A stretch of 64,000 nucleotides of DNA from NCBI RefSeq assembly GCF_000178835.2, contig NC_015275.1, forward strand, positions 1,075,001 to 1,139,000. Reading direction: 5' to 3'. This document shows positions 42,415 through 51,355 of this stretch, in pieces. A program made the position numbers and the translations under genes. The stretch is from Cellulosilyticum lentocellum DSM 5427. Its GTDB lineage: Bacteria; Bacillota; Clostridia; Lachnospirales; Cellulosilyticaceae. Position 1 is the stretch's first letter. Each line of letters starts with the position of its first letter. The notes below the pieces were generated by a model, which was not told where the DNA came from, did not search any database, and saw nothing but the letters and a program-made list of their open reading frames with translations.

Positions 42415-43749
42415 ATGTTTACTTGTAGAGGTGAATTAACGCTAGATTTAATTAGAAAATATATAGAATTATTCAGGGCACAAGAATTACCACGCTTGAA
42501 AAAGCTAGAGCGCTACTATAAAGCCAAGAATGATACAATCATTAATCGTACATTCGAGGACGCTAGTAAGCCTAACAACAAATTAGCTCATGCTTATGCT
42601 GCTTATATCACAGATACACTATCGGCGTACATGGTAGGTAAGCCGGTATCTTATTCAGCGCAAGACGATATTCTAAATAGTGAAATTGCTAATATCATGA
42701 ATTATAATGACTCCGCTGACAATGACCTATCCATCGCTGAAAGTCAAAGTATTTACGGTAGAGCCTATGAAGTCATGTATGTTGATGAAGATGGTCATAC
42801 AAGGTTTAAATGCCTAAATACTTTAGAGAGTGTTCCGGTTTACGATGGCACTGTAGAGAATAACATGAAATACTTTATCCGCTACTGTGAGGAACAGGAT
42901 CCAGTAACTTTTGTTACTACTGTTACAGCATGGGTATATGATGATGTTGGATGTAGTGAGTATAGAGGTTTAAGCGTAGGAGATTTAAAACTTATTGATA
43001 CTGTAGAGAATGTATTTGGATATATTCAAATCAACGAATATATTAACAATAACTTTTACGAGGGTGACTTTGAAAAGGTTATTAGCTTAATAGACGCTTA
43101 CGATTTGATGTGTAGTGATACGCTTAATGAGTTGGATTATTTTAGTGATGCTTATTTACTATTTGCTAACTGTGAGATTGATACAAATAGCGTTCAGGAC
43201 ATGAAGAATAATCGTATCATTCAAGCCACCAGTGGTGATAGTGGACAAGCAGCGGTTGTACAATGGCTTACTAAAAACGCTAATGATGTGCAATGTGAGA
43301 ACACTAAGAAACGTACAGTTGATGAAATTCACAAGCTTAGTAAAGTTCCTAACCTGGACCCAAGTGCTTTTGTATCTCATACCACAGCTTCACACGTATT
43401 TTATAGTCTGCTTGCTACAGAGGATTTAGTAAGCAAGAAAGAGAAAAAATTTAAAAAAGGTCTACAGCAGAGGCTTGAAAAAATAGTACATTTGCTTAAT
43501 GTTAAAGGCATTGATACAAATTATGATTATCGTGATATTGAGATTACATTTAACCGCAACATCCCACAAGGTTTAGAAAGTATAGCAGACCCAATTAGCA
43601 AGCTTAGAGACTTGATTAGTGATGAAACATTAATCAGCCTTATTCCTGGTATTACTAACCCTCTTGAAGAACTCAAAAAACGTGATGCTCAAAGAGAAAG
43701 AGAGCGAATAGACACATCTGGAATGTTAGGTGATGACCTTGAGAACTAA
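42415..43749 (+). CDS. Portal protein (SPP1 gp6-like)
   Basis: 444 residues. RELPRLKKLERYYKAKN-like start (ELPRLKKLERYYKAKND), then NNKLAHAYAAYITDTLSAYMVGKPVSY, the usual SPP1 gp6 opening. The portal is the dodecameric DNA gate of the head vertex. The length is normal. It overlaps the next gene by 20 bases. Confidence 0.92.
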   Translation: MFTCRGELTLDLIRKYIELFRAQELPRLKKLERYYKAKNDTIINRTFEDASKPNNKLAHAYAAYITDTLSAYMVGKPVSYSAQDDILNSEIANIMNYNDSADNDLSIAESQSIYGRAYEVMYVDEDGHTRFKCLNTLESVPVYDGTVENNMKYFIRYCEEQDPVTFVTTVTAWVYDDVGCSEYRGLSVGDLKLIDTVENVFGYIQINEYINNNFYEGDFEKVISLIDAYDLMCSDTLNELDYFSDAYLLFANCEIDTNSVQDMKNNRIIQATSGDSGQAAVVQWLTKNANDVQCENTKKRTVDEIHKLSKVPNLDPSAFVSHTTASHVFYSLLATEDLVSKKEKKFKKGLQQRLEKIVHLLNVKGIDTNYDYRDIEITFNRNIPQGLESIADPISKLRDLISDETLISLIPGITNPLEELKKRDAQRERERIDTSGMLGDDLEN

Positions 43750-44527
43750 TTATTGGGAAGAAAGATTAATAGGTAATCAGTACCGCAAAGGTACAAAGCG
43801 TATGGATAAGGAAATACTTAAGATTTACAAATCAACTACTAAAGAATTACAAGCCTTAGTGAATGACTTGTGGCTTAAGATGTTGCAGAATGGCTCGGTT
43901 AGCCAATGGCAGCTTTACCAATACGGTAGATACATTGTATTACAAGATCAAATAAATAAAATACTTACAGGTTTAGGACAGCAAGAAATAAGCATAATAA
44001 ACTCACAACTACAAGCTTTATATGAAACCACTTTCACGGAATCCGCTCGTTATCTCGGCGGTGAAGGCTTAAGTGGTTCTTTTAGTTTGCTAAATCCTCA
44101 AACAGCCTATGAAGTGGCTAATGCTAACTTTAAAGGTGCTGCATTTAGTGACCGTGTTTGGAAAAGGCAAGACTTACTTAAAGAACAGCTTACAAGGGTT
44201 ATTACTAATAGTGCTGTGCTAGGTAAGGACTGGAAAAGTGTAAGTCGTGACTTGGCTAGCAGATTAGAAGTAGGCTTAAGTGATAGTAGGCGGTTAGTAA
44301 GAACCGAGACTATGCGTGTGCTTAATAGTGCAGCAATAAACAAAGCAATAGAACGAGGATATGAATACTACAGGGTGCTACTTGAAGTTGATGCTTGTGA
44401 CGAGTGTTATAGCGAGTACGAGGGTAAGCTTTTTAGCTTAAAAGGTGGAAGTCCACCACCTCTACATCCACACTGTCGCTGTTGCATAATTGTTGAAATG
44501 AATGAGGGTGAAAGAGTTGACGATTAG
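43730..44527 (+). CDS. MuF/SPP1 gp7-like minor head protein
   Basis: 265 residues. The MuF domain covers about 160-258: LASRLEVGLSDSRRLVRTETMRVLNSA, then VDACDECYSEYEGKLFSLKGGSPPPLHPHCRC, with the Cys/His set typical of the family. It is a minor head protein that goes with the portal. GTG 43730 and ATG 43733 are both possible starts. Confidence 0.9.
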   Translation: MMTLRTNYWEERLIGNQYRKGTKRMDKEILKIYKSTTKELQALVNDLWLKMLQNGSVSQWQLYQYGRYIVLQDQINKILTGLGQQEISIINSQLQALYETTFTESARYLGGEGLSGSFSLLNPQTAYEVANANFKGAAFSDRVWKRQDLLKEQLTRVITNSAVLGKDWKSVSRDLASRLEVGLSDSRRLVRTETMRVLNSAAINKAIERGYEYYRVLLEVDACDECYSEYEGKLFSLKGGSPPPLHPHCRCCIIVEMNEGERVDD

Positions 44528-44699
44528 AATTTATTTTAAAGGTAAGTGTGTTGAGGTTGTTACTGATTATGATTTTAAAGAATATGTGTCGAATATTTAT
44601 GAAGAAGAAGCAGATAACGAGTACTTGATTGCCAAAAAAGTAGATGGAAAAGAAATTGCTATCAGGTTAAGAGATATTGATTATGTAGAACAAATTTAA
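44517..44699 (+). CDS. Small hypothetical protein after the MuF gene
   Basis: 60 residues from the TTG at 44517 (GAGGGTG upstream; an ATG at 44502 is also in frame). Beta-rich (IRIYFKGKCVEVVTDYDFKEYV), no recognised family. Confidence 0.55.
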   Translation: MTIRIYFKGKCVEVVTDYDFKEYVSNIYEEEADNEYLIAKKVDGKEIAIRLRDIDYVEQI

Positions 44700-44769
44700 G
44701 CACTAGCGATTATATGAGTGAATGAGCTGTTACTAGGAGGTGGCAGAGAGTAGCTTGCTAGTGCTTTTT
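44698..44769 (+). terminator. Long-loop hairpin before the scaffold gene
   Basis: AAGCACTAGC (44698-44707) pairs with GCTAGTGCTT (44757-44766) then TTT. The loop contains a smaller hairpin and a Shine-Dalgarno-like AGGAGG, so it may be a regulated terminator that sets structural gene levels. Confidence 0.6.
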
Positions 44770-44832
44770 ATATTGTCCACCATGACGCTATAAACTGAGG
44801 AATAAGTCGAAAGACGTTAAATTGGAGGAATT

Positions 44833-45474
44833 ATGAAATTAAGAAATAGATACTTTAATACTTTTAGGACTGTAACACAGGCTGCATGGTTTAACTTACA
44901 ATTTTTTGCGGGTGAAGATGATAACAATAATGAGGATGACAAACCAGCCGAAGATAAGACTCTAACACAAGATCAAGTTAATGACATTATTGCTAAGAGA
45001 TTAGCTAAGGAAAAAGCTAAGTGGGAAAAAGACTATAATGCTAAACTAGAAGCTGAAAAAGCAGAAGCTGCTAGACTAGCTAATTTGGATGCTACACAAA
45101 GAGCAGAAGAAGAAGCTAAGAAAAGAATAGCAGCACTTGAAGAAAGAGAAGCTAAACTAAAACAAGCCGAGGACAAGTTAGAATGTGAGAATGTGCTTAA
45201 AGAGAGAGGTTTATCAACTTCTTTTGCGAACTTCTTACTTGGCGCTGATGCTGAGGTAACTTTAGCTAACATTAACAGCTTTGAAACAGCCTTTAAAGAT
45301 GCTGTAAAAGCAGAAGTAGAAACAAGAATAAAAGGCAAGACACCACCTGCCGGAGGTGGAGATAATAAAGATGATGTTGTATCTAAAGAGGATTTTAAAA
45401 AGCTTCCACTTTTCGAACAAAACAAGCTTTATTTATCTAATCCGGAACTATACAAAACCTATTATGGCGCTTAA
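44833..45474 (+). CDS. Head scaffolding protein (DUF4355-like) with LQFFA motif
   Basis: 213 residues. The N-terminal extension ends FNLQFFA (residues 20-26), the L27/Prp cleavage motif, so Prp would cut after F25. A long Glu/Lys/Ala coiled coil follows (KEKAKWEKDYNAKLEAEKAEAARL to about 115), then a C-terminal helical domain (FKKLPLFEQNKLYLSNPELY). It directly precedes the capsid gene. ATG behind GGAGGAATT. Confidence 0.88.
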   Translation: MKLRNRYFNTFRTVTQAAWFNLQFFAGEDDNNNEDDKPAEDKTLTQDQVNDIIAKRLAKEKAKWEKDYNAKLEAEKAEAARLANLDATQRAEEEAKKRIAALEEREAKLKQAEDKLECENVLKERGLSTSFANFLLGADAEVTLANINSFETAFKDAVKAEVETRIKGKTPPAGGGDNKDDVVSKEDFKKLPLFEQNKLYLSNPELYKTYYGA

Positions 45475-45513
45475 GAGGGCGCTTATTTTTATGCCAATAA
45501 GGAGGGCGATTAC

Positions 45514-46371
45514 ATGAAAAAGTTTATTACTAAAGCAAGAAATACTATTTTATCTTTACAATTTTTTGCAGACCCAACACATACACTTTATGCTAATAGC
45601 GTAATTGAGAACAAGATGACAGACTTAGTAAATACTAAGCTTGAAGCTAAGTCTTTAATGACTATTGATTACAGCTTAACCGAAGTAGCAGGTATGAAGA
45701 AAACTATTAATAAGTACACTTATTCAGGTGGTGTAGAAAAATTAGCAGCTGGTGCAAAAAATACTGATGCACAACTAGGAAAAGTTGTTTACGTTGGTAC
45801 AGATTATACAGTATCTCGTTACCAACAAACTTTTAAATATCTTGATGAAGATGTTATGAAAGACCCATACTTCTTAGATGTTGCTACCACAGGTGCTTCT
45901 ACACTCATGGCTAATCAAGTTAAGACTGAGTATTTTGCGGAATTAGCTAAGATCACAAATGCTACAACATGGCCAAAAGCATCAGCTTTTAAATATGATG
46001 ATATTGTAGATGCTTTAGCTGTGATTGATCAAGAAGTAGAAGAGGGTATGTTCGTTATTATGAATAACACTCAAAGAAAAGAAATTCGTAAAGATGCTGA
46101 TTTTAAAGCAGCTAAACAAGGTGAAATCCTCTATACTGGTCAATTCGGTACTATCGCCGGTATTCCTGTACTATTCTCAAAATTAGTACCTGCTGATACA
46201 GTTTATATCACATCAAAAGATGCTGTTAAGTTCTTTGTTAAGAAAGACGCATCTATTGAACAAGCGCGTGATGTAGAAGCTAAGAAAAATACAGTAGTTT
46301 ATGCTCGTTATGGTGTAATCGCACTAGTAGATGAAACCAAGTCTATTAAAATGACAAAAGCTACAGCTTAA
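45514..46371 (+). CDS. Major capsid protein (HK97 fold) with LQFFA motif
   Basis: 285 residues. The N-terminus reads ILSLQFFADPTH (LQFFA at 15-19), predicting removal of 18 residues by Prp. After it comes the HK97-type body, including YTVSRYQQTFKYLDEDVMKDPYFLD, FVIMNNTQRKEIRKD, GTIAGIPVLFS and VVYARYGVIALVDE near the end. There is no separate delta domain; the scaffold is its own gene. Codon use here is more biased than in the rest of the phage, as expected for its most abundant protein. Confidence 0.92.
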   Translation: MKKFITKARNTILSLQFFADPTHTLYANSVIENKMTDLVNTKLEAKSLMTIDYSLTEVAGMKKTINKYTYSGGVEKLAAGAKNTDAQLGKVVYVGTDYTVSRYQQTFKYLDEDVMKDPYFLDVATTGASTLMANQVKTEYFAELAKITNATTWPKASAFKYDDIVDALAVIDQEVEEGMFVIMNNTQRKEIRKDADFKAAKQGEILYTGQFGTIAGIPVLFSKLVPADTVYITSKDAVKFFVKKDASIEQARDVEAKKNTVVYARYGVIALVDETKSIKMTKATA

Positions 46372-46392
46372 TTAAAAGGTGGGTGAGGAGCT

Positions 46393-46692
46393 GTGTTAGA
46401 AAATATTAAAACGCTAACAGGTAATACCGATGAGGTGCTTATACAGCTCCTTATTGATAAAACCAAGAAAGAATTAGAGTCTACAGGTAAAGCGTATAGT
46501 GATACATGGGATAACGTAATTGAGGATATTGTAATCATAAAGATTAATCGACTTAATCACGAGGGCACTAGCCACTACGAAGCTGATGGTATGTCTGAGA
46601 CATTTGTAAAAGGCTATCATAGTTATATTAACGACCAGCTATCGGCGCTAGGCTTACCTTGTATCGGCAGAGGGAGGGCGAAGCTATTATGA
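46393..46692 (+). CDS. Head-tail connector (gp6-like adaptor)
   Basis: 99 residues, helical (LTGNTDEVLIQLLIDKTKKEL, then DIVIIKINRLNHEGTSHYEADGMSETF), the usual adaptor that sits under the portal. GTG start behind GGTGAGGAG. Confidence 0.8.
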   Translation: MLENIKTLTGNTDEVLIQLLIDKTKKELESTGKAYSDTWDNVIEDIVIIKINRLNHEGTSHYEADGMSETFVKGYHSYINDQLSALGLPCIGRGRAKLL

Positions 46693-46994
46693 GATATATA
46701 AAGTTTACGCTCGAACAACTTGTAAGAGTACAAGACGCCTTGGGGCAGTGGAAAGAGTCGTGGGAACCTATACAAGATATTAGTGTAGCTACATCTAGCA
46801 AGCTTTATTCTACAGTTACAGATGATGCTGTGTACCGTAAGTATGCACCCACTGGTATAACTATGTTTAAAGGTTTTGAGAAGCGCGGTACTTATCGTAT
46901 TCTTAATAACGATATAACTTATGAAGTACAGTCGTTTAATACTGATAGCAGGATTACACAGCTACTATTGAAAGAGGTGGTAATGAGTGAGTGA
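46689..46994 (+). CDS. Head-completion / head-closure protein
   Basis: 101 residues from the ATG at 46689 (GGAGGGCG upstream; a longer frame begins inside the previous gene). Mostly beta (YIKFTLEQLVRVQDALGQWKE). Place in the order adaptor, closure, gp10-like supports the role. Confidence 0.72.
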   Translation: MRYIKFTLEQLVRVQDALGQWKESWEPIQDISVATSSKLYSTVTDDAVYRKYAPTGITMFKGFEKRGTYRILNNDITYEVQSFNTDSRITQLLLKEVVMSE

Positions 46995-47298
46995 TATTAC
47001 TGTAATTATTAATGGAGCTGTTGCTGATGAAATAGATAAGATGTTAGAACACAAAATAGAGCGTGTCGGGCAATTTGCAGAGAATAAGGCTAAAGAAAAT
47101 ATGCAAGGGCATAATCGTAGTGGTATCTTGAGGGCAAGTATAAGTCATGATGTAAACGACTTAACTACTACGGTAGGTACTGACGTTGAGTATGCTGTAC
47201 CGTTCCATGAGGGGCACGGAAGTTTTTCCGGAGTCCCTTTTTTGCGTGACGCTGTTTATAATCACGTATCAGAAATTATAAATATCTTAAAGGGGTGA
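46987..47298 (+). CDS. HK97 gp10-like head-tail joining protein
   Basis: 103 residues: FAENKAKENMQGHNRSGILRASI, then YAVPFHEGHGSFSGVPFLRDAV, the HK97 gp10/neck pattern. GTG start overlapping the previous stop. Confidence 0.85.
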   Translation: MSDITVIINGAVADEIDKMLEHKIERVGQFAENKAKENMQGHNRSGILRASISHDVNDLTTTVGTDVEYAVPFHEGHGSFSGVPFLRDAVYNHVSEIINILKG

Positions 47299-47302
47299 TT
47301 AG

Positions 47303-47686
47303 GTGGTACTTATTGAACTAATAACGATACTTAAAAATGACACTATCCTAAAAACTCTTTTAAAAGCCACAGTAACAAATACTAAAATAATGCCTATGCC
47401 GCTACTAACTGATGGTATAGGCTATAATTTTATACCTTTAACAAATGATGGCATTAAAGAACAAAGTCAGTTTGAGTTAACCATTATCAACACCGACCTA
47501 CTAAGGTGTTACGAAATAAAAGAGCAGGTAGATAAATTACTTATCACGATTGGAGATACACCACTTACAAACAATATTTTAGAAGTGAGTCAAAATGGTG
47601 GTGGCTCCTATTATGATGATGATCTCAAATTTTATAAGTTAAAAGCAAATTATACTATTTTATCAAGGAGGAAATTAAATGGATAA
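47303..47686 (+). CDS. Tail terminator/completion protein
   Basis: 127 residues, alpha/beta, ending YDDDLKFYKLKANYTILSRRK. Size, fold pattern and position between the gp10-like and major tail genes fit the tail terminator. GTG start; overlaps the next gene by eight bases. Confidence 0.72.
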   Translation: MVLIELITILKNDTILKTLLKATVTNTKIMPMPLLTDGIGYNFIPLTNDGIKEQSQFELTIINTDLLRCYEIKEQVDKLLITIGDTPLTNNILEVSQNGGGSYYDDDLKFYKLKANYTILSRRKLNG

Positions 47687-48251
47687 ATTGGCAGATACAA
47701 CAGAAGTTACACTCGGTAGTGGCGATTTATATATGCAACTTTATGCAAATGCTATACCGGAAGACGCGGAGTTGGAAGTAGATGCAAATTGTGTGGCACA
47801 TATTGATAGTGGCGCAACGCTTAAGTATGGGGTTACTTATAAAGATGTAGAGGATTCCAAGGGGCAAGTGGTAAAGAGCTTTATTACGAAAGAAGATGTT
47901 ACATTCGGTACTGGAATTTTATCTTGGAATGGTGACGTAATTGCAATGCTTTGCGAAACTGCTAGAGTAACAACAACACCGGCCACAGCAGAAGCTAAAG
48001 GTAAACGTGTTACTAAAATTGGTGGTCGTGATAACGCTAATGGTAAGTATTATGTTATTCGCTTTAGACACAAAAAGGATGATGGTTGCTATATTCGTGT
48101 GACAATCAAGGGTAAGAATACAGCAGGATTCAGTCTACCTTTTGAGAAAGAAAACGCTACTGTAATTGATGCTGAGATCAAGGCATTTGCACAAGATGCA
48201 GAGGGTACATTAGTAATTATAGAAGAAGAATTACCACAATTAAGTGCTTAA
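47679..48251 (+). CDS. Major tail protein
   Basis: 190 residues, beta-rich: DKLADTTEVTLGSGDLYMQLY, then KVVKSF-type strands and FRHKKDDGCYIRVTIKGKNTAGFSLPF near the middle. It forms the tail tube. AGGAGG before the ATG; a strong terminator follows. Confidence 0.85.
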   Translation: MDKLADTTEVTLGSGDLYMQLYANAIPEDAELEVDANCVAHIDSGATLKYGVTYKDVEDSKGQVVKSFITKEDVTFGTGILSWNGDVIAMLCETARVTTTPATAEAKGKRVTKIGGRDNANGKYYVIRFRHKKDDGCYIRVTIKGKNTAGFSLPFEKENATVIDAEIKAFAQDAEGTLVIIEEELPQLSA

Positions 48252-48276
48252 GAGAGAGGGAAACCTCTCTTTTTTA
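48251..48276 (+). terminator. Terminator after the major tail gene
   Basis: AGAGAGG-GAAA-CCTCTCT followed by TTTTTT. It should reduce downstream tail gene expression relative to the tail tube. Confidence 0.85.
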
Positions 48277-48299
48277 TTTGTATAAAGGAGGAATTTTAA

Positions 48300-48632
48300 G
48301 TGGCTTATAACTTAGCGAAAAAGTCAAATAAGGTTAAAACATGGGAAATTGCCCTTGATGAAGAAGAAAAAGAGATTGTACACGTGAAAAGGTGTAGCCA
48401 GGAGGTATTCGTTGAAATAGGTGAACAAGTATCCGGAATGAGTACGGAAAATGTAGCTAGCGCTCTTGCTACTATAGGGGACTTAGTACTTAAGGTGCTT
48501 AATAACAATGTAGAAAAACATGTATTTACGAAAGAATGGCTAGCAGATCAAGGTTACGACATTTTTACACAAGGTGAAATTTTACAAGATTACTTTATGT
48601 GGTGCCAAGGAGTTTTAGCAAACCCAAACTAA
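48300..48632 (+). CDS. Tail assembly chaperone, short form (gpG-like)
   Basis: 110 residues (AYNLAKKSNKVKTWEIALDEEEKEIVHVKRCSQEVF onward, in two helical halves). It starts at GTG 48300 behind AAGGAGGAATT. Most ribosomes should stop at TAA 48630-48632; a fraction shift to -1 at 48620-48626 to make the long form. Confidence 0.85.
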   Translation: MAYNLAKKSNKVKTWEIALDEEEKEIVHVKRCSQEVFVEIGEQVSGMSTENVASALATIGDLVLKVLNNNVEKHVFTKEWLADQGYDIFTQGEILQDYFMWCQGVLANPN

Positions 48633-48952
48633 CAATCCCCTTTGCTCACTTTAAAGATGATGACGAGGGGAAAAAGTACGACATTTCTACTCTTTTTACC
48701 TACGAGGATAACGTCGTAGCTACTTATAAGCAAGTAGCGGACTATTGCAATATGAGCTATTTAGATGTTAAAAAAATAGACTTCTATGAGTTTGCGTTGC
48801 TTAGTCGCAATGCGTATATAAACAACATTTTAAAATGTCCAGGTGGTAAAAAAGCACTTGCTGATGGTATAAGGCTAACAACTAAAGAGTGTGATTTACA
48901 AGGCTTAAGAAGTCTTAAGAAGAAATTAGAGGGGGTGAATAACAATGGCTAA
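48599..48952 (+). CDS. T part of the tail assembly chaperone, made by -1 frameshift (gpGT-like)
   Basis: This frame has no proper ribosome-binding site and overlaps gpG. After the slip at A-AAC-CCA it reads KPKLTIPFAHFKDDDEGKKYD, then FALLSRNAYINN and LRSLKKKLEGVN. The fusion of about 218 residues (48300-48952) chaperones the tape measure, as in lambda gpGT. It overlaps the tape-measure gene by eight bases. Confidence 0.85.
   Translation: MVPRSFSKPKLTIPFAHFKDDDEGKKYDISTLFTYEDNVVATYKQVADYCNMSYLDVKKIDFYEFALLSRNAYINNILKCPGGKKALADGIRLTTKECDLQGLRSLKKKLEGVNNNG
48620..48626 (+). promoter_or_regulatory. -1 ribosomal slippery site AAACCCA
   Basis: In the zero frame it reads gcA AAC CCA, a perfect X-XXY-YYZ heptamer, six bases before the zero-frame stop, and shifts into the downstream frame. 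Confidence 0.85.
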
Positions 48953-51350
48953 TTTAAATTTAGCTACGCTATCCATTAAGGTGGCTATTGATAAAACAAA
49001 TGTAGCTAGTGAACTTAATAAGATAAAAGAAAGTCTAACGAGTGTTGGTGCAAACGGTCAAACTGGACTTGGAAATTTAAAAAATGCATTGTTAGGAGCC
49101 TTAGACCCAACTAAATCTCTTGGCGCAAACTTAGGAAGTCTTAAGAGCACACTTATAGATCAAGTTAGCGCCGTGGGTGGTTTACAAGCCGCTTATGTTG
49201 CGTTAGCTGTTGCTGGTATAGCTATAGCTACTAAGGCACTGCTAGATTTTATTAAAGCTTCTGTGCAAGTTGGTATAGGGTTCGAAAAGCAAATGTCTAA
49301 GGTTAAAGCTATTAGTGGTTCTACAGCCGAAGAAATGAAACTTTTAAATGATAAGGCTAAAGAAGTAGGTAAAAACACAGTTCTTACAGCAAGTCAAGCC
49401 GGTGAAGCTATGGAATATATGGCAATGGCTGGATGGAAAGTTGGCGATATGCTAGCTGGTATAGACCCACTGGCTAACTTAGCTATTGTTAATAATGGTG
49501 ATTTAGGTAGAACATCAGACATTGTAACAGATGCTTTAACTGCTTTTGGAATGAGCGCAGAAGAAACTGCTAGATTCTGTGACGTGTTGGCCCAAGCGTC
49601 TAGTAACTCTAACACTAACGTAGATATGATGGGCGAAACATTCAAGTATTGTGCCGCAGCAGCAGGTGCTGCCGGTTATAGTATTGAAGATGTAGCCTTA
49701 GCGACGGGTCTTATGGCTAACAGTGGTGTTAAAGCTTCTATGGCTGGTACAGCACTTAGACGTATGTTTACCGAACTAGCAACAGGTTGTAAGGTTAGTT
49801 CTAAAGCTTTTGGAGAAATGGACATAGCTACAACTAATTCGGATGGTTCCATGCGTGAGCTTAAGGATGTAATTTTAGACTTACGAGAAGCTTTTGACCA
49901 AATGACTGAGTCTGAAAAGATAATGAATGCTGAGTCTATAGCAGGTAAAACTGGTATGTCCGGCTTTTTAGCTGTAATTAATGCAGGTGAAGCTGATTTT
50001 AACAAGCTTGCTGATGCAATAGATAATTCGGCAGGTGCAACAGACCGCATGGCTAAGACTATGGCTGATAACGTAGATGGTCTTATTAAGGGTATACAAA
50101 GTAAGTGGGAGTCTGTTCAAATTGCAACTTTTGAAATGCTAGAGCCTATCATAAGCCGTATGCTTATATGGGTTGATGCGGTTTTAGGTCTTTTTTCTGA
50201 TTTGTATAACAAAGTAGCTGCGATAATCGGAAATATAATAAATATCATGACCGCGTGGATAGAGCCAGTTATCGCGGTTTTTAATACGGTTGTAGAGTTG
50301 TTAAGTCCTATTTTAGACGTAATATTTGAAGCTGTTAACGGTGTTTTTGGAAGAATAAGCGAATCTATGAATAGTTTTATTGAAGGTTTCAAGAATGTGC
50401 TAGAAGGTATTAAGTTAGTACTTGAGCCTGTTATTAAAGTTATAGCAAGTATCCTAAGAGTGGCCTTAGGTGTACTCACCTTAAACATGGATATGATTTT
50501 GGGAGGTTTTAAAGACGCTGCCGATGGAGCTACTGGTTTTTTTACGGATGTACAGAATGTAGGTGTTAAGGCTTGTAACGGTGTAATAGACGCTTTAAAT
50601 CTTATTCCTGGTGTAAGCATTGATAAAATGCAAGAAGTGCAAACAAACCTAGACGGAACAGGCGCAAAAGCAACTGAAACGGCAGAAGCTACAGCAAATG
50701 CCATAAAGGCTATCCAAGAGGAACTAGAAAATGACTTAAAAGGTTTAGATGATACGTATAAATCATACATGGATGCTCGTTTAGCAGAATATGAGAAAGA
50801 ACTTAAAGAAAAGTATGACATGACAGACCTACAGGACGTTAAACGATTCAATGAAAAAATGCAAATGCGAGAAAAACAACTACAACGAGAGGTTGATTTA
50901 GATCGTGCAAAAGAAGAAAAGAAATTGAAAGCTAAAGCTGAGATTCAAACAAAACTACTTGAAATGGATGAAAAGTATACAAATGAAACTCAAAAGCTAG
51001 CCGACAAGCAGTATCAAGCATACAAGGAAATGTATGACAAGATGGGTAAATTACAAAAAGCCGCATCCGGTAGCACATATACAACAATGGCTACTCCTAA
51101 TGTAGGTGGCTATGCTACTGGTACTAACTACGCTACACAGGGATGGCACTGGGTAGGCGAAAAAGGAAGAGAACTCATGTACTTTGGTGGTGGGGAGAAA
51201 GTTATTAATAATCAACAGAGTGAGCAGATGGTTAATAGTGGAGCTACACACAACACTTTTTATGTCACTATTCCAGCCAACAGCGTGAAAGAATTTGTGG
51301 ATGTAGTGGAGATGTGTAACAATGCACAAGTAAATATGAGAATGGGGTGA
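48945..51350 (+). CDS. Tail tape-measure protein (TP901-type core)
   Basis: 801 residues. The TP901 core lies at about 100-330 (FEKQMSKVKAISGSTAEEM, then SQAGEAMEYMAMAGW and GLMANSGVKASMAGTALRR). Hydrophobic helices follow at about 400-540 and a charged coiled coil at about 580-720, ending in a Tyr/Gly-rich tip. Its length sets tail length; at about 0.15 nm per residue the tail would be of medium length (about 120 nm, an estimate). Confidence 0.95.
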   Translation: MANLNLATLSIKVAIDKTNVASELNKIKESLTSVGANGQTGLGNLKNALLGALDPTKSLGANLGSLKSTLIDQVSAVGGLQAAYVALAVAGIAIATKALLDFIKASVQVGIGFEKQMSKVKAISGSTAEEMKLLNDKAKEVGKNTVLTASQAGEAMEYMAMAGWKVGDMLAGIDPLANLAIVNNGDLGRTSDIVTDALTAFGMSAEETARFCDVLAQASSNSNTNVDMMGETFKYCAAAAGAAGYSIEDVALATGLMANSGVKASMAGTALRRMFTELATGCKVSSKAFGEMDIATTNSDGSMRELKDVILDLREAFDQMTESEKIMNAESIAGKTGMSGFLAVINAGEADFNKLADAIDNSAGATDRMAKTMADNVDGLIKGIQSKWESVQIATFEMLEPIISRMLIWVDAVLGLFSDLYNKVAAIIGNIINIMTAWIEPVIAVFNTVVELLSPILDVIFEAVNGVFGRISESMNSFIEGFKNVLEGIKLVLEPVIKVIASILRVALGVLTLNMDMILGGFKDAADGATGFFTDVQNVGVKACNGVIDALNLIPGVSIDKMQEVQTNLDGTGAKATETAEATANAIKAIQEELENDLKGLDDTYKSYMDARLAEYEKELKEKYDMTDLQDVKRFNEKMQMREKQLQREVDLDRAKEEKKLKAKAEIQTKLLEMDEKYTNETQKLADKQYQAYKEMYDKMGKLQKAASGSTYTTMATPNVGGYATGTNYATQGWHWVGEKGRELMYFGGGEKVINNQQSEQMVNSGATHNTFYVTIPANSVKEFVDVVEMCNNAQVNMRMG

Positions 51351-51355
51351 GGTAG

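Noticed and set aside
49193-51329. Long minus-strand ORFs opposite the tape-measure gene
   Set aside because: Opposite a certain gene, Ser/Leu-rich nonsense composition, no ribosome-binding sites.
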